This document shows, in pieces, positions 6,272-11,997 of a DNA stretch of 20,618 bases; the stretch's first letter is position 1, and the number at the start of each line of letters is the position of its first letter. This DNA is from a virus. The stretch lies in the IMG/VR virus record IMGVR_UViG_3300044675_008121, positions 1 to 20,618 of that record; one strand, written 5' to 3'. The position numbers were made by a program, and so were the translations under genes. The notes under the pieces were generated by a model. That model saw only the letters and a list, made by a program, of their open reading frames with translations. It had not been told where the DNA came from and searched no databases.

Positions 6272-6480
6272 TGACCAAGGTAACTATCCGCACTACGGAA
6301 TATCATCGAAAGGCGCAGCGCTGGGAGAACTGCAGGGCGGCGTATTTTCGCAAAACGGGAAAGCCCGAAAACGAGGCAATGTGCCTTGCAATAGCGCAGG
6401 AGCACGAAGAAAGCGCTAAGACGGCTTTATGCTGGACGAAGCATCGCGAGGGTAAATTCTCCATACCTGATCCAGTATGA
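6271..6480 (+). CDS. Small hypothetical protein
   Basis: 69 residues from ATG 6271, which overlaps the previous stop (TGATG). The same frame stays open upstream to 6016, but that part only shadows the previous gene. The protein is Lys/Arg/Glu-rich, with RKAQRWENCRAAYFRKTGK and NEAMCLAIAQEHEESAK likely forming two helices. C34-type cysteines are scattered and do not make a zinc motif. Its stop overlaps the resolvase-like ATG by four bases. No family recognised. Confidence 0.55.
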   Translation: MTKVTIRTTEYHRKAQRWENCRAAYFRKTGKPENEAMCLAIAQEHEESAKTALCWTKHREGKFSIPDPV

Positions 6481-6827
6481 GCAACCCAGCCAAAAACAAG
6501 GGCGACCGTGCAGAGCGCGAAGCAGCCGAGCTGCTTTCAAGACTCACTGGTCACACTGCGCGACGCGAGCTGGGGGCCGGCAGGAAGGATGATCAAGGAG
6601 ACATTGACGGCCTCCCTGATCTGACCGTGCAAGTCGCATTCTGGGCGGACGTATTGTCCGCTATCAGAATCAAGCCTAAGGGGGCGGAACAGCAGAGGAT
6701 CAATCGCGGAACTCGCTGGGCAATAACAATGGTTCGCTTAAGCAGGGCCGGATTTAGGGTTGTAATGACTCCAGAGCAATTTGCGGCTCTCTATGCGGAT
6801 GCCAAAAAGGGAGCGTCCATGCCATAA
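6477..6827 (+). CDS. Holliday-junction-resolvase-like protein with altered catalytic site
   Basis: 116 residues. NKGDRAEREAAELLSRLTG (7-25), RRELGAGRKDDQGDIDGLPD (29-48) and the closing FRVVMTPEQFAALY match the pattern of small phage resolvase/nuclease proteins of the archaeal Hjc type. These share a PD-(D/E)XK fold with an N-terminal Glu, the Asp of GDI and then E-V-K. Here E13/E15 and D42 are present, but E-V-K is replaced by Q52-V53-A54 (VQVAFW), so the catalytic Lys and second acidic residue are missing. The protein may bind branched DNA without cutting, or the active site may be rebuilt elsewhere. It starts in an ATGA overlap at the end of the 5658-6827 operon. The family call is fairly strong; loss of activity is inferred. 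Confidence 0.65.
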   Translation: MSNPAKNKGDRAEREAAELLSRLTGHTARRELGAGRKDDQGDIDGLPDLTVQVAFWADVLSAIRIKPKGAEQQRINRGTRWAITMVRLSRAGFRVVMTPEQFAALYADAKKGASMP

Positions 6828-6851
6828 AAGCTGGCCCGCCCAGCAATTCTC

Positions 6852-6857
6852 TACACT
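6852..6857 (+). promoter_or_regulatory. Possible promoter -10 for the gene at 6887
   Basis: TACACT preceded by CTC, 29 bases before ATG 6887. Its distance fits the pattern and argues for ATG 6887 over the in-frame TTG at 6869, which would leave only 11 bases. Weak match. Confidence 0.3.
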
Positions 6858-6886
6858 TTTTAATTTTATTGAAATTCCATCATCAA

Positions 6887-7201
6887 ATGACGGACCAATC
6901 TCGGCTCTCCTTCGGAGAAATGACGGTTTTTGGCGAGTTGGCCAGAGGTGTTCACCCGGCAGATGAGATTGGGCTGGCCATGGCGCTGGCCCTAGGAAAG
7001 CCGGACCCCCCAGCTCCCCCCTTCTCAACCGTGCCGGTTTTCCTGGACGGCCACCACATCGGCCGCGCTGAATGCGTCAGATGGGTTTGGGGCGGCTCGT
7101 GCTACCATTTCGTCTCTGTAAGCGAGAAGACAAAATTTTCGGTCTCAAACAAGCAGGAACTGCTCTTTTGCCTTAAAGAGATGCTAGGATTAACGAGTTG
7201 A
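6887..7201 (+). CDS. Hypothetical protein
   Basis: 104 residues from ATG 6887; an in-frame TTG at 6869 is possible, and neither has a clear Shine-Dalgarno site. The N-terminal half is Ala/Gly/Leu-rich (GLAMALALGKPDPPAPPF) without being a convincing membrane helix. The second half alternates strands and turns (VPVFLDGHHIGRAECVRWVW, SCYHFVSVSEKTKFSVSNK) and ends in a helix. It sits in a 59-base gap after the resolvase-like gene with its own possible -10. No family recognised. Confidence 0.5.
   Translation: MTDQSRLSFGEMTVFGELARGVHPADEIGLAMALALGKPDPPAPPFSTVPVFLDGHHIGRAECVRWVWGGSCYHFVSVSEKTKFSVSNKQELLFCLKEMLGLTS
7183..7190 (+). promoter_or_regulatory. Promoter -10 for the gene at 7214
   Basis: GC-TAGGAT within the end of the preceding gene, 23 bases before ATG 7214. 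Same pattern and spacing as the other single-gene promoters. Confidence 0.45.
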
Positions 7202-7213
7202 CCTTCAAGCGCC

Positions 7214-7606
7214 ATGACGCAATCCAGCAACGGCCTTCAACCGTCTCTTCCCCAAACCCCAGCCCAAGCAGAAGCAGAAAAGATAGCAGCAAGGCTGCTT
7301 TATCTTCTCCAGCAAGAAAAGGCTGTTAAAGAAGAAATCTCCAGAATCAGGCAGAGATGTGAGAATCTTTACGGCATTGGCTCATTGGCCGCAAAAACCG
7401 ATTTGCTCGCGCTGTTCTCGGATGGTTCAACCCAAAGAATCCGGCTGAGCCGATCTCCAGGAGGAACGTATTTCAAGGTAGTCGAGGCAGCCAAGGAGGC
7501 CTGGGCGGAAGCGAAGAAAACGCTAGAGCAAAGCTTCCTGGTTGACGGCCGAGCCGAAATGGCAGAAAAAGCCAGTTCCTGGACCGCCAAAGTAGTGAAG
7601 AAGTGA
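7214..7606 (+). CDS. Hypothetical protein with N-terminal helical region
   Basis: 130 residues. Residues 15-52 are a probable long helix or coiled coil (AQAEAEKIAARLLYLLQQEK, then AVKEEISRIRQRC). A middle segment with strands follows (QRIRLSRSPGGTYFKVVEAA), then another helical stretch (EAWAEAKKTLEQSF). There is no membrane segment and no catalytic motif. It lies 42 bases before the helicase and may be cotranscribed with it, so it could be a helicase partner, which is only context. No family recognised. Confidence 0.55.
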   Translation: MTQSSNGLQPSLPQTPAQAEAEKIAARLLYLLQQEKAVKEEISRIRQRCENLYGIGSLAAKTDLLALFSDGSTQRIRLSRSPGGTYFKVVEAAKEAWAEAKKTLEQSFLVDGRAEMAEKASSWTAKVVKK

Positions 7607-7648
7607 TGGCACGCGCAAACAATCTCGCAAGTAATCGCAAAAGACTGA

Positions 7649-9091
7649 ATGTTCGATCTCTATGACTATCAGGCCGATATGGCCAGGAGAATGATCGAAC
7701 ACATGAATCAGGGTGGGGCTCCCTGCGGGGAGTCTCCTACTGGTTCTGGCAAAACTGTCATTCTAGCAGAGATCACAAGATACTATCGCTCATACGGCTA
7801 CAAGGTGATACTTGCAGCGCACAGGAAGAGCATAATTAAGCAAATCGCAGCTTCCTGCCAAAAGCACTGCCAAGAACCCGTAGGGTTTTACGCTGCTAAG
7901 TGCATGACGGAAGATATGGGCATCATGGTAACAATGATGCCAACGCTAGCACGGAGACGCAACGCTATTTCGACGTTCCGAAACAGGGTATTCCTTCTTG
8001 ACGAAGGACACCACCTGGCCGCAAAATCTTATCAAGAGATTATCAGGGAAATACAGCCTAGCTTCTTTGGCATTACAACGGCTACACCTGTAACGCCCAC
8101 CGGAGCGGGCTTGGGCAAGTTTGGGATTACGAAACTTTTGCTAGGCCTTAAGCCAGCTCAGTTAATCGAAGAAGGAAAGTTGTGCAATTACGAATTATAC
8201 AGCGGAGATGCGCTAGTAGATACTGAAGGCGTCCCGACAAGCAATGGAGATTTTAACGCAAAAAAACTAGAAGAGCGAATAGTAGAAGTCAACGGAGACT
8301 TTGTTAGGGACTTATTGCGCTTTAACCCTGACCTTAAGCCGACTATATCGGTCACGGTCAGCAAAGCTCACGCTTACAAGTTAGCAGAGCAATATAACGA
8401 GGCCGGCATAACAGCACGAGTAATTCTTGGCGATAGTTCAGACGGTGAACGAGACAAAGCCTTTAAGGAGTTAAGCGATGGCAGATTGAAGGTAGTTGTT
8501 AGCGTCGCGTTGATAGACGAAGGACTAGACATTCCCGAAGCAGTATGTCTACAGCTTATCCGGCCTACCAAGTCTTTAAGGCTATGGAAGCAGCTAATTG
8601 GCAGAGTGCTGCGAGCCGACAAAAACAACCCGAACAAGATCGCCATTATCATTGATCATGGTGCCTGCTGGAAATCCTTGCCGCTTCCAGATGACCCAAT
8701 AAATTGGACGCTCGAAGGGAAAGTCAAATTTCAAGTAAAGTCTTTGTCGAAAAATGAAAGCGGTTTAATTATCTTAAAACCTGAAAAGCCCGCCAACCCG
8801 CTGTCCCCAAAGCTAGCCCAAGGCAATAGCACTGAATTGCGCAAGATCACGGGAAAGAGGGGCAAGGCGAAGGAGGCGGCCATGAGGCTTACGCCAGAAG
8901 AGCAGAAAGCAACAGCACGACTAAACTGCTGTCGGCGGAACCTTTACCTAGTCGAAGTGAAAGATTTCCCTGCCGCAATCCTAAAGCCATGGGCAAACAA
9001 CCCTAATGGCCTAAGTTCTAGCGAACGCAGGAGAGTCGAGCGAGCGCTTGGCTTGCCGCTCTACTACTGCGAACGCAACGTCAAAAGTTAA
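7649..9091 (+). CDS. Superfamily 2 DNA/RNA helicase (DEAD/DEAH-like)
   Basis: 480 residues. Residues 5-20 (YDYQADMARRMIEHMN) form the Q-motif-like start, with Walker A SPTGSGKT at 29-36, motif II DEGHH at 118-122, motif III TATP at 144-147, motif V near SVALIDEGLDIPEA (about 287-300), and motif VI QLIGRVLRA at about 315-323. All core motifs are present, so an ATP-driven translocase or helicase is well supported. The extra 150 C-terminal residues (basic, KRGKAKEAAMRLT, then CCRRNLYLVEVKDFP) are not a domain I recognise. Phages use such proteins at forks, in recombination or in replication start. No good Shine-Dalgarno site or -10 is visible just upstream, so it is probably transcribed with the gene at 7214. 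Confidence 0.88.
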   Translation: MFDLYDYQADMARRMIEHMNQGGAPCGESPTGSGKTVILAEITRYYRSYGYKVILAAHRKSIIKQIAASCQKHCQEPVGFYAAKCMTEDMGIMVTMMPTLARRRNAISTFRNRVFLLDEGHHLAAKSYQEIIREIQPSFFGITTATPVTPTGAGLGKFGITKLLLGLKPAQLIEEGKLCNYELYSGDALVDTEGVPTSNGDFNAKKLEERIVEVNGDFVRDLLRFNPDLKPTISVTVSKAHAYKLAEQYNEAGITARVILGDSSDGERDKAFKELSDGRLKVVVSVALIDEGLDIPEAVCLQLIRPTKSLRLWKQLIGRVLRADKNNPNKIAIIIDHGACWKSLPLPDDPINWTLEGKVKFQVKSLSKNESGLIILKPEKPANPLSPKLAQGNSTELRKITGKRGKAKEAAMRLTPEEQKATARLNCCRRNLYLVEVKDFPAAILKPWANNPNGLSSSERRRVERALGLPLYYCERNVKS

Positions 9092-9127
9092 TAAATGTTA
9101 AGCCCTTGTTTCCGACGCGGCAATTAC

Positions 9128-9135
9128 GCTAGTAT
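9128..9135 (+). promoter_or_regulatory. Promoter -10 for the gene at 9159
   Basis: GC-TAGTAT, 23 bases before ATG 9159. It follows the helicase stop by 37 bases and opens the accessory region. Confidence 0.45.
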
Positions 9136-9158
9136 TCCATTGTTCGCAACCGCCCCAA

Positions 9159-9365
9159 ATGCGATTTAACTTATGGATCGTCCGAGAAGACGCCGCAATA
9201 GTCATCTGCCATGGAAGCCAAGAGGAGATGACGGCGCTTGTCGCAGCAGTGGCGGACACGGCGCTGGCAGTCCTGCCCGACTCCAAAGAACCCTCAGGCT
9301 TCCTTGGCTCGCGATTGCCGTTGCAGACATCGTGCTCGCCACTTCCATTAGCGAGCCAACTCTAG
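9159..9365 (+). CDS. Small hypothetical protein overlapping a membrane-protein frame
   Basis: 68 residues. The first 41 look like a normal folded protein (MRFNLWIVREDAAIVICHG, then EEMTALVAAVADTALAVLPD). The last 25 are Ser/Pro/Leu-rich and look like read-through of another frame. From about 9290 the convincing coding signal moves to the frame of the ORF at 9173. Either two genes overlap out of frame, or a frameshift (natural or a sequencing error) joins the two halves. The promoter spacing supports the ATG at 9159. No family recognised. Confidence 0.45.
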   Translation: MRFNLWIVREDAAIVICHGSQEEMTALVAAVADTALAVLPDSKEPSGFLGSRLPLQTSCSPLPLASQL

Positions 9366-9421
9366 CCGCCGCCGCCCTAATCGTCGGGCTTGTCTTGTTA
9401 GCCACGAACGTACTACACTAG
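9173..9421 (+). CDS. Possible small membrane protein nested out of frame
   Basis: 82 residues if ATG 9173 is used. The first 40 are Arg/Gly-rich and may be non-coding shadow of the gene at 9159. The rest contains two hydrophobic stretches, LPWLAIAVADIVLATSI and LAAAALIVGLVLLATNVL, separated by SEPT, typical of a two-helix membrane hairpin with its basic end inside. It could be a holin-like or envelope-targeting phage protein. Its true start may be later than 9173. The C-terminal half is the supported part. Confidence 0.4.
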   Translation: MDRPRRRRNSHLPWKPRGDDGACRSSGGHGAGSPARLQRTLRLPWLAIAVADIVLATSISEPTLAAAALIVGLVLLATNVLH

Positions 9422-9477
9422 CCATTACTGGGCAGCGCAAAGCGCGTAAGTCCCAGCATTCCACCGCTGCTCCTTCA

Positions 9478-9861
9478 ATGAACGAAGACCTTTATCAACT
9501 TTCCCAGGAAGTGTCAACGGCTTCCAGCCGATACACGTCGGCGCTTTCTGATTTGGCATTTTCCCAGCAAGAAGTATCCAGGACGGAAGACGAAATTTTG
9601 ACAAAGCGTCGCGAGCTGCAGTATCTTGAGAACCATGTTCTCGCCGTCATGAGGATAGAACTTTGCAAGAAAAAGGCTCACGCAAACCTTTGCAGCTCCA
9701 TGCTTGAAAAAGCAAAAAAAGAGCTGCAAGAGTTTGCCCAGGAGTCGGAGGAAGATAAAATGGACGACCCCGGTCCTGAGTCGATGACGGCAGGACAGCG
9801 GAATGATCCCCGTGTCTACACAGTCTTTGTAGGCCGATTTCATAGGCCGCCGACCTACTGA
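9478..9861 (+). CDS. Coiled-coil hypothetical protein
   Basis: 127 residues. Residues 5-95 are almost entirely helical heptad-like sequence (SRTEDEILTKRRELQYLENH, then LEKAKKELQEFAQESEEDK), with no Pro or Gly, so a long coiled coil is likely. The last 30 residues are polar and end in FVGRFHRPPTY. A weak -10 candidate (GCG-TAAGTC, ending at 9452) lies 25 bases before the ATG. The gene precedes the HNH-like gene by 6 bases. No family recognised. Confidence 0.6.
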   Translation: MNEDLYQLSQEVSTASSRYTSALSDLAFSQQEVSRTEDEILTKRRELQYLENHVLAVMRIELCKKKAHANLCSSMLEKAKKELQEFAQESEEDKMDDPGPESMTAGQRNDPRVYTVFVGRFHRPPTY

Positions 9862-9867
9862 GACAAA

Positions 9868-10350
9868 ATGGCCTTCCCGTCGCTTCGGTCTTTGCAGCTC
9901 CTTTTTCATTACAATCCAATAAACGGAGAAATCAGCTACCTGGTTGACAGGGGGCCAAAAAAGGCCGGCCAACTGGCCGGCTGCACACAAGGCGGTTTCC
10001 CTTGCATTTACGTGCAAGGGAAATACTACAAAGCCGTAACTATAGCATGGATGCTGGCACACGGGGAACTAAGCCCGCAGCACATTATGTGCATAGACGG
10101 CAACAAAGAAAACTTAAGGCTTTGCAACCTTAAGCCAGCCGACGAACCTGCGCCCTCCCCTCGCCATGCCGGCAGACGTGCTCGGCGGCCGGCATGGCAG
10201 AAGAGGGACATCTTCTACGACCGAACATTTGGTCTGTGGATCACCAAATTCCAGGGGGAAATATGCGGAGAGTTTGCAACGCAGAAGGAGGCAATCGCCG
10301 CTTGGCGTGCTGCTGCAAAAGACGCGGGCGAACAGGAGCAAAATGCCTAA
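9868..10350 (+). CDS. HNH-like protein with AP2-like C-terminal domain, catalytic His residues missing
   Basis: 160 residues. Residues 10-90 follow the phage HNH_3 pattern: LLFHYNPINGEISYLV, AG (33-37), a GGFPCIYVQGKYY strand pair, IAWMLAHGE (59-67) and CIDGNKENLRLCNL (75-88). Residues 112-150 (IFYDRTFGLWITKFQGEICG, then EFATQKEAIAAWR) resemble the three-strand-plus-helix AP2 DNA-binding unit common in homing endonucleases. The usual HRLAW reads VTIAW (57-61) and the usual D-H before I-N-G reads M74-C75, so both canonical His residues are gone. The protein probably still binds DNA but may not cut, perhaps having become a regulator. The gene contains four perfect hairpins (9964-10198), which is exceptional. 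It overlaps the next gene by 8 bases. Confidence 0.6.
   Translation: MAFPSLRSLQLLFHYNPINGEISYLVDRGPKKAGQLAGCTQGGFPCIYVQGKYYKAVTIAWMLAHGELSPQHIMCIDGNKENLRLCNLKPADEPAPSPRHAGRRARRPAWQKRDIFYDRTFGLWITKFQGEICGEFATQKEAIAAWRAAAKDAGEQEQNA
9957..9981 (-). terminator. Minus-strand terminator-like hairpin inside the HNH-like gene
   Basis: GCCGGCC (9964-9970), AACT and GGCCGGC (9975-9981) form a perfect 7-pair hairpin. On the minus strand it runs into six T (complement of A 9957-9962). It faces against the direction of the gene. Confidence 0.45.
9996..10023. repeat. Perfect 11-bp hairpin inside the HNH-like gene
   Basis: TTTCCCTTGCA (9996-10006) and TGCAAGGGAAA (10013-10023) are exact inverted repeats with a 6-base loop. 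Two further perfect hairpins follow in the same gene, at 10113-10134 (7 pairs) and 10163-10198 (11 pairs). Confidence 0.85.
10163..10198. repeat. Perfect 11-bp inverted repeat in the HNH-AP2 linker
   Basis: GCCATGCCGGC (10163-10173) and GCCGGCATGGC (10188-10198) are exact inverted repeats around a 14-base loop. It codes for the Arg-rich linker between the HNH-like and AP2-like parts. Confidence 0.85.
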
Positions 10351-10618
10351 TCTTGTGAAGCCAGGGCTAAGTTCTCGCGACATAAGAACTCGCCGCGTTT
10401 TATTTAGGCGCGTGCGAATTGGGCAGATATTTTCTTCATGGAATCGCTGGTATCAAAAAGTAAGTTTCGGGATGGCGGTTAAAGCCGACACTTCCGATCA
10501 GGGAAAAATCCGCTTTGCGCAGGGCAAGAGCGTTAATGTCATCGCAGAGGGAAGCGTACTGTCGCGACAAGGATTGACATTTGAAGAATTTATGAGACAG
10601 CAAAGCCCTGAAATTTAG
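10343..10618 (+). CDS. Small basic hypothetical protein
   Basis: 91 residues from ATG 10343, chosen because GGAG lies 4 bases upstream; the frame is open earlier, but only in the shadow of the HNH-like gene. Residues 10-45 are Arg-rich with aromatic residues (IRTRRVLFRRVRIGQIFSSW, then NRWYQKVSF), suggesting a nucleic-acid contact surface. The remainder (GKSVNVIAEGSVL, LTFEEFMRQ) looks globular. It overlaps the HNH-like gene by 8 bases and is probably translated with it. No family recognised. Confidence 0.55.
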   Translation: MPNLVKPGLSSRDIRTRRVLFRRVRIGQIFSSWNRWYQKVSFGMAVKADTSDQGKIRFAQGKSVNVIAEGSVLSRQGLTFEEFMRQQSPEI

Positions 10619-10623
10619 GCTAA

Positions 10624-10632
10624 GCTACCAAT
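10624..10632 (+). promoter_or_regulatory. Possible promoter -10 for the gene at 10656
   Basis: GC-TACCAAT (7 bases after GC rather than 6), ending 23 bases before ATG 10656. Imperfect version of the common element. Confidence 0.35.
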
Positions 10633-10655
10633 GTCCACCAACAACAGGATCCCAC

Positions 10656-11099
10656 ATGGCCGCGTTCAATGTCCAACAGCTTTGGAAGGAGTTAAGAGAA
10701 AGAGTCAAGACAAACTGGCAATTCCGTCTTTGTTATGACGATCTTTTGTTGAATTTGCTTACAAGGATTGAAAAGCTAGAATCCTACACCGCCGGGTATC
10801 GCCGCAATCCTGAGATCGTTCGCGATTCCGAACCAACTTACAAGACCAATTCGCTCAAGCCGATTGCGCAAGCGGATATGACAGGCACGTCTTTTCTCCA
10901 AAAAGACGGATCAGTCGTTACCTTATTCGACGAAGAATGTCAGTGCTGGTGCGCTGACGCAAGAAACTTAATACCTTCCTGGGAGTTTCGCCAGCCGCAT
11001 CCTGAAGATACGCATTTCCTCCCGCGCGACAGCATCGCCTGGCCTATGTCTGAAAGCTCGCTGAGCGAGTTTGGCCCGAACGACATGCCGCTGGGCTGA
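10656..11099 (+). CDS. Hypothetical protein
   Basis: 147 residues. The N-terminal 50 residues are helical and amphipathic (VQQLWKELRERVKTNWQFRL, then LLNLLTRIEKLESY). The middle carries strands (GTSFLQKDGSVVTLFDEECQ), and the C-terminal third is Pro/Ser-rich. C-x-C near residue 98 (CQCWC) may bind metal or be structural. It lies directly upstream of the tad2-like gene and may be cotranscribed with it. No family recognised. Confidence 0.55.
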   Translation: MAAFNVQQLWKELRERVKTNWQFRLCYDDLLLNLLTRIEKLESYTAGYRRNPEIVRDSEPTYKTNSLKPIAQADMTGTSFLQKDGSVVTLFDEECQCWCADARNLIPSWEFRQPHPEDTHFLPRDSIAWPMSESSLSEFGPNDMPLG

Positions 11100-11156
11100 C
11101 CACGCGGCCCGCCAGTGCCGCCCCCAATCTGGTCTCCACTTGCATACTTTTCCCCT

Positions 11157-11393
11157 ATGGAACGAAACGACTCTTTCGCAACTGTGATTGCAGATCTTGT
11201 GGTGTCTCGCCTCCCGCACCGATGGTCGCGCAGAGGGTGGAATGGCCGGGGCCAATTTATCGCCCGCTGCGTCCCTGACGAGGCCAGCGAAATAACAGTC
11301 CCGTTTATCTGCATCAACACGGTTAACTTTGATCGCGTCCCTTGGCTTCCGAGCCAAGGAGACCTTTTCGCCGAAGACTGGTACATCTTCTAA
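11157..11393 (+). CDS. tad2: Tad2-like anti-Thoeris protein (DUF2829)
   Basis: 78 residues from ATG 11157; an earlier in-frame start at 11115 would only add a Pro-rich stretch. The two hallmark segments of the Tad2/DUF2829 family are clear: RRGWNGRGQFI (25-35) and VPWLPSQGDLFAEDW (61-75), with a predicted helix before the first. Known Tad2 proteins act in the host cytoplasm by sequestering the cyclic ADP-ribose-type signal made by ThsB TIR proteins, which blocks the Thoeris defence system. This copy is shorter than typical members (about 90-100 residues), mainly between residues 40 and 50, so signal binding needs testing. It lies 57 bases after the 10656 gene. A CATACT element at 11143-11148 would make its mRNA almost leaderless; otherwise it is read from the upstream promoter. 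Confidence 0.8.
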   Translation: MERNDSFATVIADLVVSRLPHRWSRRGWNGRGQFIARCVPDEASEITVPFICINTVNFDRVPWLPSQGDLFAEDWYIF

Positions 11394-11401
11394 TCCACCA
11401 A

Positions 11402-11429
11402 GCCAGCGGGCGGCCTCGCGCTCGCTGGC
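11402..11429 (+). terminator. Hairpin after the tad2-like gene
   Basis: GCCAGCG (11402-11408) and CGCTGGC (11423-11429) form a 7-pair stem 8 bases after the tad2-like stop. The T tract is poor (ATTT), so a weak or partial terminator. The rest of the 11394-11537 gap holds only the promoter of the next gene. Confidence 0.3.
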
Positions 11430-11495
11430 CATTTCGCCATCCTTTCCCCCTGTTCTCATTTGCACGATTGCGCAGAAAGGCAAAGCCTAAACTCT

Positions 11496-11503
11496 GCTAT
11501 GCT
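11496..11503 (+). promoter_or_regulatory. Promoter -10 for the gene at 11538
   Basis: TGC-TATGCT, 34 bases before ATG 11538. Same TGCTATGCTTA core as the promoter at 12781. Confidence 0.5.
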
Positions 11504-11537
11504 TAAAGAGTAAAGCGCTTCTTTCGCAAGCACAGCC

Positions 11538-11765
11538 ATGGTACAAAACGACTTTCCTCTTTTTGGCAGCGAACACTACGAGCTGCTGGCTCAGTTTGAG
11601 AGAGACTGCAAGGACCAGATTGGGCGAACCGACAAAGAGCCAAAGGGCATTTGGCACAAAGGCCACATTTACCAAGATGGCGCGACTAACGCCGTCTTCC
11701 TCGCCTATCGGAAAGGATATGCTTATGGCAAGGCTGTAGACATATCCTCAGCCAGGGGAGAGTGA
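11538..11765 (+). CDS. Conserved small phage protein of unknown function
   Basis: 75 residues. The pattern FPLFGSEHYELLAQFER, then KEPKGIWHKGHIYQDGATN and VFLAYRKGYAYGKAV recalls a small protein I associate with many unrelated phages, so it is probably a conserved phage family, but I know of no function. It is soluble, mixed alpha/beta, and lacks cysteine clusters apart from one Cys. It has its own promoter and is followed after 5 bases by a 39-residue membrane-protein gene, so the two probably share a transcript. Confidence 0.65.
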   Translation: MVQNDFPLFGSEHYELLAQFERDCKDQIGRTDKEPKGIWHKGHIYQDGATNAVFLAYRKGYAYGKAVDISSARGE

Positions 11766-11770
11766 CGGCG

Positions 11771-11890
11771 ATGGCTCGTACCGCCGCCCTGCTGTTGGTG
11801 CTCGCGTTGTTTCTGGTGCCACTGGCGCCAAGAATCGCTGATGTGCACAAAAAAATTGAAAGCTTAGCAGGCGCGAAGGTCGCGCCGTGA
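11771..11890 (+). CDS. 39-residue single-pass membrane protein
   Basis: ATG 11771 to TGA 11890, too short for ordinary gene finders. Residues 2-4 (ART) are basic, and residues 5-19 are a hydrophobic helix (AALLLVLALFLVPLA), followed by a short polar tail (RIADVHKKIESLAGAKVAP). GGGGAG lies upstream (11756-11761) at a spacing of 9. The layout fits a signal-anchor peptide or a tiny single-pass protein, possibly an envelope-active phage peptide. Cleavage after PLAP is conceivable but not predicted with confidence. Confidence 0.5.
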   Translation: MARTAALLLVLALFLVPLAPRIADVHKKIESLAGAKVAP

Positions 11891-11937
11891 CGCATTGCGA
11901 AAAAGTGCTAAGCGCTTAAAAGGGAAGCGTTGCACGC

Positions 11938-11967
11938 TCGCTAGTTAGGTGCTATTCTTGCCTTGTT
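11938..11967 (+). repeat. 30-bp promoter repeat, copy 1
   Basis: This 30-bp block contains TGC-TATTCT and matches 12768-12797 at 28 of 30 bases. TTGCAC (11931-11936) precedes TATTCT by 17 bases, a proper -35 spacing that copy 2 lacks. The -10 ends 39 bases before the clamp-like gene. A short palindrome AGCGT-TGC-ACGCT (11926-11938) overlaps the -35 and may be an operator. Confidence 0.8.
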
Positions 11968-11997
11968 GAAACGACCGGCAGTAGGCCGGATCACCAC

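Noticed and set aside
10968-11483. 171-codon minus-strand open frame (and a 148-codon one at 10940-11386) across the tad2-like gene
   Set aside because: They are antisense to a protein with clear Tad2 motifs and show Arg/Ala-rich composition typical of a GC-biased complementary frame.
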